A DNA stretch of 64,000 bases from DATMER01 sp035536935 (GTDB lineage Bacteria; Acidobacteriota; Thermoanaerobaculia; Multivoradales; UBA5704). Below, piece by piece: positions 52,477 through 61,129 of the stretch; positions within the stretch are counted from its first letter, which is position 1, and each line of letters opens with the position of its first letter. Below the pieces are notes generated by a model. It worked only from the letters and a program-made list of their open reading frames with translations, searched no databases and was not told where the DNA came from. Position numbers and translations under genes: made by a program. The stretch covers positions 1-64,000 of the forward strand of contig DATLNC010000065.1 in the NCBI GenBank assembly GCA_035536935.1, read 5' to 3'.

Positions 52477-53931
52477 ATGTCGTTCGTCTCCGAGCTGGAC
52501 CCGAAACCTCTCTGGAAGCACTTCGACGAGATCCTAGCCATCCCCCGTCCCTCCACCCGGGAGGAGGCGATGCGGCGCTATGTCCTTGACCTGGCTGAGC
52601 GCAAAGGCCTCCGCCACCGGCAGGATGCCACCGGCAACCTCGTGATCGAGAAGCCCGCGTCCCCGGGCCTGGAGGGCGCCCCGATCGTGGTCCTCCAGGG
52701 CCATCTCGACATGGTGACCGAGAAGAACGAGGGTGTTTCACACGACTTCGAGCGCGATCCCATCGTCCCCCGGCGGGAGGACGGCTGGGTCAAGGCCACC
52801 GGCACGACCCTCGGATCGGACAACGGCATCGGCGTCGCCGCCATCCTCGCCGTGATGGAGGCGGACGACCTCGTCCATGGCCCGCTGGAGCTGCTGTTCA
52901 CGGTCGACGAGGAGACCGGGCTCACCGGCGCGGTCGCCCTCGATGCGCAGGCGATCGCGCTCCGCGGGCGGCAGCTCCTCAACCTGGATTCCGAGGAGGA
53001 GCACGCCGTGACCATCGGCTGCGCCGGGGGCGCGATCACCCGGATCGTGCTGCCCCTGGAGAAGGCGGCCGTCCGCGAGGGCGCGACGGTGCTCGACCTG
53101 CGGCTGTCCGGGCTCAAGGGCGGGCACTCCGGCATGGAGATCCATCTCCAGCGCGGCAGCTCCGTCCAACTCCTGGCCCGCGCGCTGTACGCGGCCGGGT
53201 CTCTTCATCTGGGCGGGTTCCAGGGGGGCAACAAGCAGAACGCTCTGGCCCGGGAGGCGTCGGCCCGGGTGGTCCTTCCGCCCGGCCGCCGCGCCGCTTT
53301 CACCGAGGCCGTGGAAAAGGAGATGGCCGCGATCCGGGAAGAGTACCGTCCGGTCGAGCCGGATCTGAAATTCGAGATCTCCGAAGGGAGCGCCTCGGAG
53401 AGCGTCTGGAGCGAGGACCTGGGGCGGCGCGTCCTGCTTCTCCTGAATGTCCTGCCGCATGGCGTGATGGCCATGAGCCACGACATCCAGGGCCTGGTGG
53501 AGACGAGCGTGAACCTCGCCGCCGTGGCGGAAGGGGACAACGGTGTGGGAGTGCTCCTGAGCACCCGCAGCTCGATCGGCTCGACCCTGCGCGCCCTCCG
53601 GCGCCGTCTGCGGGCCTGCGCCGAGATCGTGGGCGCGCAGGTGGAGGAGAACGAGGGCTACCCGGCCTGGAAGCCCAACCTGGAGTCGCCGCTCCTGCGC
53701 CGCTTCCAGGAGGTCCACCGCCGGGTCCAGGGGAGCGAGCCGGAGCTGAAGGCGCTCCACGCCGGCCTGGAGTGCGGCGTCCTGGGCGAGAAGTTCCCCG
53801 GCATGGACACGATCTCCTTCGGCCCGATCATCGAGGGCGCCCACTCTCCGGACGAGCGGGTGAAGGTCGATTCCGTGGGGCGGTTCTACAAGCTGCTGAC
53901 CGAGACGCTGGCGGATCTGGCGCGGGGGTGA
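52477..53931 (+). CDS. pepD: Xaa-His (aminoacyl-histidine) dipeptidase, M20 family
   Basis: 484 residues, the PepD length. Metal ligands His76 and Asp78 (LQGHLDMV), Asp115 (LGSDNGIG), catalytic Glu145 and ligand Glu146 (VDEETGL). LKGGHSGMEIHLQRG is the dimerisation-domain signature. Cytoplasmic dipeptidase, end of a peptide-use chain with the secreted S10 and S41 enzymes. AAGGAGG site before the ATG. Confidence 0.95.
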   Translation: MSFVSELDPKPLWKHFDEILAIPRPSTREEAMRRYVLDLAERKGLRHRQDATGNLVIEKPASPGLEGAPIVVLQGHLDMVTEKNEGVSHDFERDPIVPRREDGWVKATGTTLGSDNGIGVAAILAVMEADDLVHGPLELLFTVDEETGLTGAVALDAQAIALRGRQLLNLDSEEEHAVTIGCAGGAITRIVLPLEKAAVREGATVLDLRLSGLKGGHSGMEIHLQRGSSVQLLARALYAAGSLHLGGFQGGNKQNALAREASARVVLPPGRRAAFTEAVEKEMAAIREEYRPVEPDLKFEISEGSASESVWSEDLGRRVLLLLNVLPHGVMAMSHDIQGLVETSVNLAAVAEGDNGVGVLLSTRSSIGSTLRALRRRLRACAEIVGAQVEENEGYPAWKPNLESPLLRRFQEVHRRVQGSEPELKALHAGLECGVLGEKFPGMDTISFGPIIEGAHSPDERVKVDSVGRFYKLLTETLADLARG

Positions 53932-53935
53932 AGGA

Positions 53936-53963
53936 GCGCCGGAAAGGATGTCCTTTCCGGCGC
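53936..53963. terminator. Bidirectional hairpin between convergent genes
   Basis: GCGCCGGAAAGGA and TCCTTTCCGGCGC are perfect 13-bp arms separated by two bases, right after the pepD stop and ten bases before the convergent BNR stop. Very stable; no T-run. Confidence 0.7.
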
Positions 53964-53973
53964 CGCTGGCAAA

Positions 53974-56900
53974 CTAGCTCCCTGCCCCGCTCTTCACCGG
54001 GATCGGCTCGAACGTGGGCAGCAGACGCAGGCCGGACTCGTCCACCTTCTTGCGGAAGCCGGCCACGTCCTTGTCGAAGAACTGGTTGACCTCGTTCAGC
54101 ACCTTGGCCACCTCGGCCTCGGCCTGGCGCAGGTACTCCAGGTGCGTCGGGCTCGGCGCGTCCAGCGAGGAGAGGACGTTGAACCGGCTGTTGAACATCT
54201 TGGAGGCGGCGTCATTCTCCGGCGGAATGCCCGGCGTGTCGGGTGGCAGCCAGATCTTCTTCTCGAGGTCGGTGAGGCCCTTCTGGACCTTGCCGGCCGC
54301 CTCGGCGAGCGGATCGGGCTTCTCGTCCTTCTTGCTCGGCGCCGGGAGCCCCTTGGCGCGGGCCTCGGCCCTGGCGCGGTCCTCCTCGTCCTTCTTGCGC
54401 TTGTCGAGGAGCGCCGTCACCGATTGGACGTCCGCGCGCGTGCGCTGGATGCGCTCCAGGGCCGTGACCAGGGAGTCCTGGAGATCGCCGGTACGCTGGA
54501 TCGCATCCTCCCGCTTGCGCAGGTCCTCGGCGGAGGTCGTCCGGCGCGGCTCGGGCAGGAGCTTGACCGTGCCCTTGGCCTCCTGGCCTCCGTAGCGCAC
54601 GGTCACCTGGTAGGTGCCGGGCATCACCTCGGGGCCGGACGGGTTCGGCTCGTCCCCTCCGAATTCGGGCGGGACCGGGAACTGCTTGAAGCCGTCGCGG
54701 CGCAGGTTCCAGACCACCCGGTTCAGGCCCTGGCGGGCGGGCGCCGTGAACCGGCGGACGTGCCGGCCCTGCGCGTCGGCGATGAGCACCTCGATCTCCT
54801 TGGGCTTCTCCTTCTCCTTCTTCTCGTCGCCCTTCTCCTCCTTCTCCTCACCCTTGGCGGCGGTCTCCTGGGGACCCTGCTCCCGTTCCTCGACCTTGGC
54901 CTTGGTGGGAGCGGGGTGCTCCTCGCCCGGGACAGCCTGCTTGCCCTTGGGCTTGGCGGCCTGCCTGGCCTCGTTGGCCTCGGCCTCGCGCTTCTCGGCC
55001 CGTTCCTTCTCCTTGCGCTCCCGCTCCTTTTCCTCCTTGGGGTGCGGCAGGGTCTTGTCGCTCAGCCAGACGTTCAGGAGGGCGCCGTACGGCCGGCTCT
55101 CGCCGTGGAACTCGGTCGCTCCGAGAGCGAAGCCGCCGGCGCCGGGGCCGACGAGGTGCTGCTGCGTATCAGCAATGGCGAACAGGTGGAGCGGCTTGGC
55201 AGCGACCTGGTCCGACAGCTCGCGCAGGGGGCGGATGTCGTCGATCACGTAGACCGCGCGGCCATGGGTGCCGATCACGAGGTCATGGTCGCGGGGGTGG
55301 ACCACCATGTCCATCACCGCGACCGTGGGCAGCCCCTGGGTCCACTTCGTCCAGCTCTTGCCGGCATCGTTGCTGAACCAGAGCCCGAATTCCGTGCCCA
55401 GGAACAGGAGGTCCTTGTCCCCCGGGTCCTGCTCGATGTTGAAGGCATATCCCCGGACGCCGTCGGCCGAGAGGCTCTTCCAGGTCTTGCCCCAGTCGTC
55501 CGTGCGGTAGATGTAGGTCTTGAAGTCGCCGCGCCGGTGGTTGTCGAAGGCCACGAAGGCCGAGGCCGGATCGTGCTTGGACGGCCGGATCTCCGGGATC
55601 CAGGTGCCGGCCGGCACGCCCTTGACGTTCTTCTCCAGACTGTCCCAGGTCTTGCCGCCGTCGCGCGTGACATGGAGCCGGCCGTCGTCGGTCCCCACCC
55701 AGATCACCCCCTGCTGGAGAGCGCTGGGGGCGATGGCGATGATGGTCGTGTGGTTCTCGGCGGCCGTGACGTCGACCGTCAGTCCGCCGGATTCGTCCTG
55801 CTTCTGCTTCTCGGGGTCGTTGCTGGTCAGGTCCGGGCTGATGATCGTCCAGCTCTCGCCGCGGTCGGTCGACTTGTGGAGGAACTGGCTGCCGTAGTAG
55901 ATCGTGCCCGGGGCGAGGGGATCGGTGGCAAGGCCGGCGTTCCAGTTGAAGCGCAGCTTGACCCCGTCGGGACCCGGCGGCCGGATGCTGCGCAGCTCGT
56001 AGGTGCGCAGGTCGTAGCGGCCGAGGGCGCCTCCCTGGGCCATGGAGTAGCCGACCTGGGAGTCCTTGAGCTCGGGGAGGGTCTCGAAGCCGTCGCCGTC
56101 GCCCACCACGAGCCACCGGTAGTTGCGGATGCCGTCGAAGGTCCACGACGAGCTCGGCCCGCGCCACGAGCCGTTGTCCTGCAGCCCGCCGTAGACGTTG
56201 TAGGGCATCTCGTTGTCCACGGCGACGTGGTAGAACTGGCCGATCGGCACGTTGAGCACCGCGCGGTTGGTCCGTCCCCGGTCGTAGCTGATGCCGAGGC
56301 CGCCGTCGCCGGCGGAGATCAGGTGGTCGGGGTTGTTGGGATTGATCCACAGGGCATGGAAGTCGCCGTGGATCTCGTTGCCGCTGACCCCCACCTCGAA
56401 CGTCTTGCCGCTGTCGTTGGACACCCGCACGTCATAGTCGAGGCTGTAGACCCGGTTCGGCCAGACCGGATCGACCCGGATGTCGCCGAAGTAGAAAGGC
56501 CGCGGCGCCACGTCGTAGCGGGTGTTGACGCTCTTCCAGCTCTTGCCGCCGTCGTCGGAGCGCAGGAGCGCGCTCGGGGAGGCCTCGACCAGCGCGTAGA
56601 CGATCTCCGGGTTCGACCTCGAGATACCGAGGCCGATCCGGCCGAGCTCGCCCGCGGGCAGCCCGTCCTCCTCCGTGGCCTTCTTCCATGTCCGGCCGCC
56701 GTCGTAGGTCGAGTAGAGCCCCGAGCCGGGGCCGCCGGACTTGAAGAACCACGGCCAGCGGCGGAACTGCCACATGGACGCGATCAGATGGTTCGGATTG
56801 GAGGGATCGACGACCAGGTCGGACGCCCCTGTCTTCTCGTCCACGTAGAGGACCCGGTTCCAGGTCTTGCCGCCATCCTCGGTCTTGTAGACGCCGCGCT

Positions 56901-57411
56901 CGGGGTTCTCGCCCCAGAGCTGCCCCATGGCCGTGACCCAGGCGACGTCGGGGTCTCCAGGGTGGAGCACGATGCGGTAGATGCGCTCCGACTTTTCGAG
57001 CCCGAGGTGCTGCCAGGTCCGGCCGCCGTCGAGCGTGCGGTAGACGCCGTTGCCGATCGACACGCTGTTGCGCACGTTGCCCTCGCCGGTCCCCACCCAG
57101 ACGACGTCGGGGTTGGACTGGTCGATGGCGATCGCGCCGATCGAGGCGACCGGCTGGTCGTCGAAGACGGGGCGCCAGGTGAGGCCGCCGTCGACCGACT
57201 TCCAGACGCCGCCGGTAGCCGCGCCCACCCAGATCGTGTCCGGGTTGGACTCGACAGCGTCGACGGCGGCGACCCGGCCGCTCATCCCGGCCGGGCCGAT
57301 GGAGCGCGCCTTCATGCCGGCGAGCAGGTCGGGATCGACGGCCCCGAATGTACAAGCGGGGAGGGCCAGGACGGCGAGGGCGACGAAGACGTAGAGACGG
57401 TTCCGGGCCAT
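53974..57411 (-). CDS. Giant secreted BNR/Asp-box (VPS10-like) beta-propeller protein, paralogue 2
   Basis: 1145 residues, same domain order as the 40921-44205 protein and clearly its paralogue: signal peptide (YVFVALAVLALPACTFGA), DPDLLAGMKARSIGPAGMSG, many Asp-boxes (KSVDGGLTW, RTLDGGRTW, KTEDGGKTW), a long Lys/Glu linker, FTAPARQGLNRVVWNLRRDG and a helical tail. AlaCys in LPACTFG could also make it a lipoprotein. Ligand or substrate unknown. Confidence 0.85.
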   Translation of the reverse strand: MARNRLYVFVALAVLALPACTFGAVDPDLLAGMKARSIGPAGMSGRVAAVDAVESNPDTIWVGAATGGVWKSVDGGLTWRPVFDDQPVASIGAIAIDQSNPDVVWVGTGEGNVRNSVSIGNGVYRTLDGGRTWQHLGLEKSERIYRIVLHPGDPDVAWVTAMGQLWGENPERGVYKTEDGGKTWNRVLYVDEKTGASDLVVDPSNPNHLIASMWQFRRWPWFFKSGGPGSGLYSTYDGGRTWKKATEEDGLPAGELGRIGLGISRSNPEIVYALVEASPSALLRSDDGGKSWKSVNTRYDVAPRPFYFGDIRVDPVWPNRVYSLDYDVRVSNDSGKTFEVGVSGNEIHGDFHALWINPNNPDHLISAGDGGLGISYDRGRTNRAVLNVPIGQFYHVAVDNEMPYNVYGGLQDNGSWRGPSSSWTFDGIRNYRWLVVGDGDGFETLPELKDSQVGYSMAQGGALGRYDLRTYELRSIRPPGPDGVKLRFNWNAGLATDPLAPGTIYYGSQFLHKSTDRGESWTIISPDLTSNDPEKQKQDESGGLTVDVTAAENHTTIIAIAPSALQQGVIWVGTDDGRLHVTRDGGKTWDSLEKNVKGVPAGTWIPEIRPSKHDPASAFVAFDNHRRGDFKTYIYRTDDWGKTWKSLSADGVRGYAFNIEQDPGDKDLLFLGTEFGLWFSNDAGKSWTKWTQGLPTVAVMDMVVHPRDHDLVIGTHGRAVYVIDDIRPLRELSDQVAAKPLHLFAIADTQQHLVGPGAGGFALGATEFHGESRPYGALLNVWLSDKTLPHPKEEKERERKEKERAEKREAEANEARQAAKPKGKQAVPGEEHPAPTKAKVEEREQGPQETAAKGEEKEEKGDEKKEKEKPKEIEVLIADAQGRHVRRFTAPARQGLNRVVWNLRRDGFKQFPVPPEFGGDEPNPSGPEVMPGTYQVTVRYGGQEAKGTVKLLPEPRRTTSAEDLRKREDAIQRTGDLQDSLVTALERIQRTRADVQSVTALLDKRKKDEEDRARAEARAKGLPAPSKKDEKPDPLAEAAGKVQKGLTDLEKKIWLPPDTPGIPPENDAASKMFNSRFNVLSSLDAPSPTHLEYLRQAEAEVAKVLNEVNQFFDKDVAGFRKKVDESGLRLLPTFEPIPVKSGAGS

Positions 57412-57446
57412 GAATCCTCCAAAAAAGGGATGGGGCGACAGGCGGC

Positions 57447-57911
57447 TCAGGGAGCGGGCTGCTTGACCACCTCGTAACCAGCGTCCTTCCAGGCCTGGAG
57501 GCCGCCCAAGAGGGCTGCCGAGCTCTCGAATCCCTGCTTCCGCAGCTGGAGCACCGCACCGGCGCTCGTGTGTTCGGCCTGTCAGGTGCAGTAGGTGATG
57601 ATCTGCTTGTTCTTGGGGAGCTCGCCCATCCGCGCGGCGACCTCATGGGTGGGCAGGCTGATGGCGCCCTTGGCGTGCTCCATCTCGTAGCTCATGGCGG
57701 AGCGGACGTCCACGAGGACGGCCTTGCCGGCGTCGATCGCCTTCTTGGCGTCGGCGACGGAGATGCGCGGCGCCTCGGCTGCCGGATCTGCCGGAGCCGC
57801 CTGGGCCGCCGGCGTTTTCGGCGCCGTCGACTGGGCCTGGGTGCCGCCTATCGCAAGTATCGGGGGGGATACTGCGATGAGGACGGCGAGGGGGAACAGG
57901 TGCTTCAGCAT
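57447..57911 (-). CDS. Secreted rhodanese-like protein with in-frame TGA, probable selenoprotein
   Basis: 154 residues if TGA at 57584-57582 is read through. Signal peptide (LFPLAVLIAVSPPILA), Ala/Pro linker, rhodanese domain (ISVADAKKAIDAGKAVLVDV, YEMEHAKGAISLP). The active site reads IITYCT-TGA-QAEHTSAG and the same frame continues with AALLGGLQAWKDAGYEVVK to a second TGA at 57449-57447, exactly the missing half of a rhodanese. In the relatives I recall the site is YCxCPxExTSA, so TGA replaces a Cys two after the catalytic Cys. A hairpin follows at SECIS distance. A mutation or sequence error is the alternative. Confidence 0.75.
57549..57567 (-). promoter_or_regulatory. SECIS-like hairpin
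   Basis: On the minus strand GAGCGCC-GGUGC-GGUGCUC: seven pairs (one G-U) and a 5-nt loop starting with GG. Twenty-one bases lie between the TGA and the loop. Bacterial SECIS elements have a short loop with G in its first two positions about 16-37 nt after UGA, so both size and distance fit. Confidence 0.65.
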
Positions 57912-58621
57912 GTCGAATGACCTCCTTTGACAAAGCCCTTTCTACCCCCGGACGGCGCAGAAGTCCACTCTCTCCGCAAAGCGTCTACGCAAAACGGGCC
58001 TCCGGGTTCTGTTTCCTGCTCGACGCAAGTGGTCAGCAGCGACCTCTCGCGGTCGGAGAGCACGGTATTGGAGTCGGCGATCCGCCGCAGGCAGGCCAGC
58101 CTGTGCTCGGCCCGGCTGCGGCGGACGGGCTTCATGAGGGCGGCGAGCGCCCAAGCCAGGGGCTCGGGGCGCTCCAGGTAATAGTCTCCATGCGCCTCGG
58201 ACAGGCCGAACGCGGTGTAGAAGATACGCACGACCTCCATGTCGTAGACCGTGCTGACCGCGGCGGACTCCAGATTGGGCCCGGGCCGGCCGCCGCGCAG
58301 ATAGAGGACGCTCAAGAGGACCGGCTGCACCATCCGGGTCTCGAGGGCGAGGAACCAGCGCCCGAAGCGCCGGGCCGTCTCGGCCGGGCCGCGGAGCTCG
58401 GGCTCGAACTGGATGAGGAGGGTGAGGGAGCCGCCGTCCCGGGTGGGGATCTCGGCCACGGCGCCGATCTCGTTGCGCTCCTCGTCGGTCCAGTCGGACA
58501 TGTCGACGGCCGGAAAGCGCGCCTGCTCGGGGAGGAGGTGGACGGCGGTATCGGGCTCGACGATCTTCAGATAGTCGCCGAGGAACGTCTGGAACAGCTC
58601 GCGGAAGAACAGGTAGGGCAT
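57905..58621 (-). CDS. Rpn/PD-(D/E)XK-like protein, tentative
   Basis: 238 residues. YLKIVEPDTAVHLLP, AVAEIPTRDGGSLTLLIQFE and FGRWFLALETRMVQPVLLSV resemble the core of Rpn-type recombination-promoting nucleases and their transposase-like relatives, but a clean catalytic D-ExK is not evident. Ends seven bases into the rhodanese gene, so the two are coupled. AAGGAGAG site before ATG 58621. Confidence 0.5.
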   Translation of the reverse strand: MPYLFFRELFQTFLGDYLKIVEPDTAVHLLPEQARFPAVDMSDWTDEERNEIGAVAEIPTRDGGSLTLLIQFEPELRGPAETARRFGRWFLALETRMVQPVLLSVLYLRGGRPGPNLESAAVSTVYDMEVVRIFYTAFGLSEAHGDYYLERPEPLAWALAALMKPVRRSRAEHRLACLRRIADSNTVLSDRERSLLTTCVEQETEPGGPFCVDALRREWTSAPSGGRKGFVKGGHSTC

Positions 58622-58720
58622 CGCGTCTCTCCTTTACCCGGGGTAGAGACGGAAAGCGGGCCGGAAATGTCATTCGCTAAAAGAGGAGGGCTCCGGTTTT
58701 TCGTGTTACGTTGGAAAGTC

Positions 58721-59707
58721 ATGCGAGGTGCGGCGATGAGACATCGAGAGTTCAGGTATCGGCGGCCCCGGCGCTCCCGCGGGCTGCTCTGGGTGTTGCT
58801 GGGGCTGGCGGGGATCGGCACGGCGGCGGTTGTCTTCGGAGAGCGGCGCCGGCGCAGCTCTTCGGATCGGCCCGAGGAGGCCCCCGAGGCTTCGGGACAG
58901 GGCTTCTATCCCCCCGAGCCGCCGGAGAGCGTCTCGGTCTGGGTCCCGGGTCCGGCCGGCAACATCTATGTCCGCGACGGCGGCAAGTCGGAGCGCGTCC
59001 CGATCGTCTTCGTGCACAGCCTGGCGGGGAACGGGGGGCAGTGGGCGCTGCAGCTCGACCACCTCCGCCGCCGGCGCCGGGCGGTGTCGCTCGACCTCCG
59101 GGGGCACGGCGAGTCGGACCCGGCGGACGACGGCGATTACTCCATTGCCGGCCTCGCCGCGGACATCGAGGCGGTCGCGGACCAGCTCGGGCTGCGCCGG
59201 TTCATCCTGGCAGGGCACAGCCTGGGATCGGTGGTGGCGATCGACTACGCCTCCCGGCATCCGGAGCGGGTGGCGGGGCTCCTGCTGGTGGACCCGAACG
59301 GCGATCTGACCCGCATGCCGCAGGATCAGAAGGAGGCGTTCGTGAGCCCGCTGCGCCAGGACCCGATCCGCGAGCTGACCTCCTACTACCGCCAACTGAT
59401 CGTCGGGGCGGACGCCGATGCGGCCCGCTGGGTGCTCGAGGACCTCCGCCTGACCGACGAGGACGCGGTCGTGAAAGCCCTGGAGAGCTCGATGGAGTAC
59501 CCGGTCATCGAGGCGCTCGGCAAGTACACGGGGTCGAAGCTCGCCGTGATCAGCGACATGAACAACCTTCCCTACAGCCTCCACCGGATGTTGCCCGAGC
59601 TCACCGCCCGTCTCATGACCGGCACCGGCCATTGGTTGATGATGGACCGCCCCGAGCACTTCAACCGGATCGTCGACGAGTTCCTGGAAGAGGTGGAGGT
59701 GGCGTAG
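58721..59707 (+). CDS. Membrane-anchored alpha/beta hydrolase
   Basis: 328 residues from ATG 58721 (ATG 58736 possible). Basic N-terminus and one membrane helix (LLWVLLGLAGIGTAAVVFG), a Pro/Glu linker, then an alpha/beta hydrolase: VFVHSLAGNGGQW oxyanion region, catalytic Ser in AGHSLGSVVAIDYAS (about 167), LDLRGHGESDP, and a late His in TGTGHWLMMDRPE. Substrate unknown. Its stop is directly followed by array 4. Confidence 0.88.
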   Translation: MRGAAMRHREFRYRRPRRSRGLLWVLLGLAGIGTAAVVFGERRRRSSSDRPEEAPEASGQGFYPPEPPESVSVWVPGPAGNIYVRDGGKSERVPIVFVHSLAGNGGQWALQLDHLRRRRRAVSLDLRGHGESDPADDGDYSIAGLAADIEAVADQLGLRRFILAGHSLGSVVAIDYASRHPERVAGLLLVDPNGDLTRMPQDQKEAFVSPLRQDPIRELTSYYRQLIVGADADAARWVLEDLRLTDEDAVVKALESSMEYPVIEALGKYTGSKLAVISDMNNLPYSLHRMLPELTARLMTGTGHWLMMDRPEHFNRIVDEFLEEVEVA

Positions 59708-59717
59708 AAGCCGGAGA

Positions 59718-59955
59718 TGCTCCGACACCCCATTTTTTCGGAGCATAATCCCCGGGTTTCGGAGCAAGAGCCTCTCATTTCGCAGCATAAAAATCTATTT
59801 TAGGAGCATACCGAGCTGCTTCGGAGCTTGCTGGCCATCTTTTCGGAGCATAATCTCCGCCCTCAGGTCCAAGTCCAAATGTTTTTGCTCCGAAAACATC
59901 TGCTTTGTGTCCGAAAGAATTTGGGGATGCTCCGAAAAAATGTGGGGTCGGAGCA
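59718..59955. repeat. Helically phased repeat array 4 (12 units, 21-bp pitch)
   Basis: A 7-nt core CGGAGCA or its complement TGCTCCG lies on the grid 59718 + 21n for n = 0 to 11; only the unit at 59822 is off by one base. Inverted units: 59718, 59886, 59907 (degenerate) and 59928; the others are forward. Three have single mismatches and two (59865, 59907) are weak. Flanking T or A runs extend the forward unit to TTTCGGAGCATA. The 14-nt spacers are all different. AT-richer than both neighbouring genes. Confidence 0.88.
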
Positions 59956-59983
59956 TCCCCGCGAAGGGGAGAGGCCCGGGGAG

Positions 59984-61123
59984 TCAGCCGGGGCTCAAGC
60001 TTGCGGGCTCTTCCAGGATCTCCAGGATCGCCCGGGCGCAGAAGACCCGGTCACGCCGCGCATCCGTGAGGGGGGACAGAATGCCGCCAGCCTCCAGGCG
60101 CTGCACGGCGCGTTGTGCGGTGGTGTACGCGATTTCGAGGCGGCGGGCCAATCCCGAGATGGTCCAGTAAGGGTTCTCTCCGAGGAGGTTCACGAGGTCC
60201 ATCGTGGAAGGGAGCCCGGCGAAGGACGAGCGCCACTGGTCCAGCAGGCCGTTGATCCGGGAGGCACGGCTGACCGCGTCCTCCGCCTGCCGGGCCACGC
60301 CGGTGAGGAAGTATTCGATCCAGGCGTTCCACTCACCCCGCTGGCTGACCCCCAGCAGGCGGCCATAGTAGTCCGGGCGGGTGGCCTCGAAGAAGGCGCT
60401 CAGGTAGAGGAGCGGCGCGGGGAGCAGCGATCTTTCCAATAGGAAGAGCGTGATCAGGAGACGGCCCACGCGGCCGTTGCCGTCCAGGAAGGGGTGGATG
60501 GCCTCGAACTGGTAGTGCAGGAGCGCGGCCTGGACGAGCGGCGGCAGCGTCGTGTCGTGCAGAAAGCGCTCGAGAGCCTCCAGAGCCTCCATCATCTCGG
60601 CCGGGGGCGGAGGTACGTAGGTGGCGTTCTCCGGCCGGGACCCCGGAGGGCCGATCCAGTTCTGGGACCGCCGGAACTCGCCAGGGGTGGCCTGCCCCCC
60701 CCGGACACCCTCCATGAGCCGTGCATGGAGCTCGCGCAGGAGTCGCAGGGAGAGAGGAAGGCTCTCGAGGCGCTCGACCCCGTACTCCAGGGCCACGACA
60801 TAATTGGCCACCTCCCGGAGGTCGTCGGGGCTGCGTTCGACGCTGGCGCCCGCCTCCGCGGCCAGCAGCTCGCCGAGGGAAGCCTGGGTCCCCTCGATCC
60901 GGCTGGAGAGGACGGCCTCGCGCCGGATGAAGGGCCGGAGCAGGAGATGAGGGTTGGGCAGCCGCGCGCCCTCCCCGGCCAATCGGCCGAGGGAGCGGTC
61001 GGCGTCCGAGAGCACCCGCGCCAGCCGGGGAGTCCATGTAAGCTCCGGGGGGAGGGGGGGCGGCACGAAGGCCAGGTAGCCCTCCGGCGTGCGGATCGTC
61101 CGGCCAGTGCGAAAAGAGGACAT
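59984..61123 (-). CDS. Fic-family AMPylase with winged-helix C-terminus
   Basis: 379 residues. N-terminal Fic_N domain with the inhibitory-helix-like SSRIEGTQASL, the Fic catalytic loop HPFLDGNGRVGRLL near 210, and a C-terminal winged helix (PYWTISGLARRLEIAYTTAQ) that probably binds its own promoter. Transfers AMP from ATP to hydroxyls of target proteins, or removes it. Divergent from the sigma-factor gene. Confidence 0.92.
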   Translation of the reverse strand: MSSFRTGRTIRTPEGYLAFVPPPLPPELTWTPRLARVLSDADRSLGRLAGEGARLPNPHLLLRPFIRREAVLSSRIEGTQASLGELLAAEAGASVERSPDDLREVANYVVALEYGVERLESLPLSLRLLRELHARLMEGVRGGQATPGEFRRSQNWIGPPGSRPENATYVPPPPAEMMEALEALERFLHDTTLPPLVQAALLHYQFEAIHPFLDGNGRVGRLLITLFLLERSLLPAPLLYLSAFFEATRPDYYGRLLGVSQRGEWNAWIEYFLTGVARQAEDAVSRASRINGLLDQWRSSFAGLPSTMDLVNLLGENPYWTISGLARRLEIAYTTAQRAVQRLEAGGILSPLTDARRDRVFCARAILEILEEPASLSPG

Positions 61124-61129
61124 GGTCCT

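Noticed and set aside
54142..57477. A 1111-codon plus-strand frame antisense to BNR paralogue 2.
   Set aside because: Low-complexity composition (Asp/Val/Gly/Arg) with no motif; the minus strand has Asp-boxes and a signal peptide.
57582..57911. Rhodanese gene as a simple 109-residue protein ending at the first TGA.
   Set aside because: The same frame continues with the missing conserved half of the domain and a SECIS-like hairpin, so early termination at this codon is less likely than readthrough.
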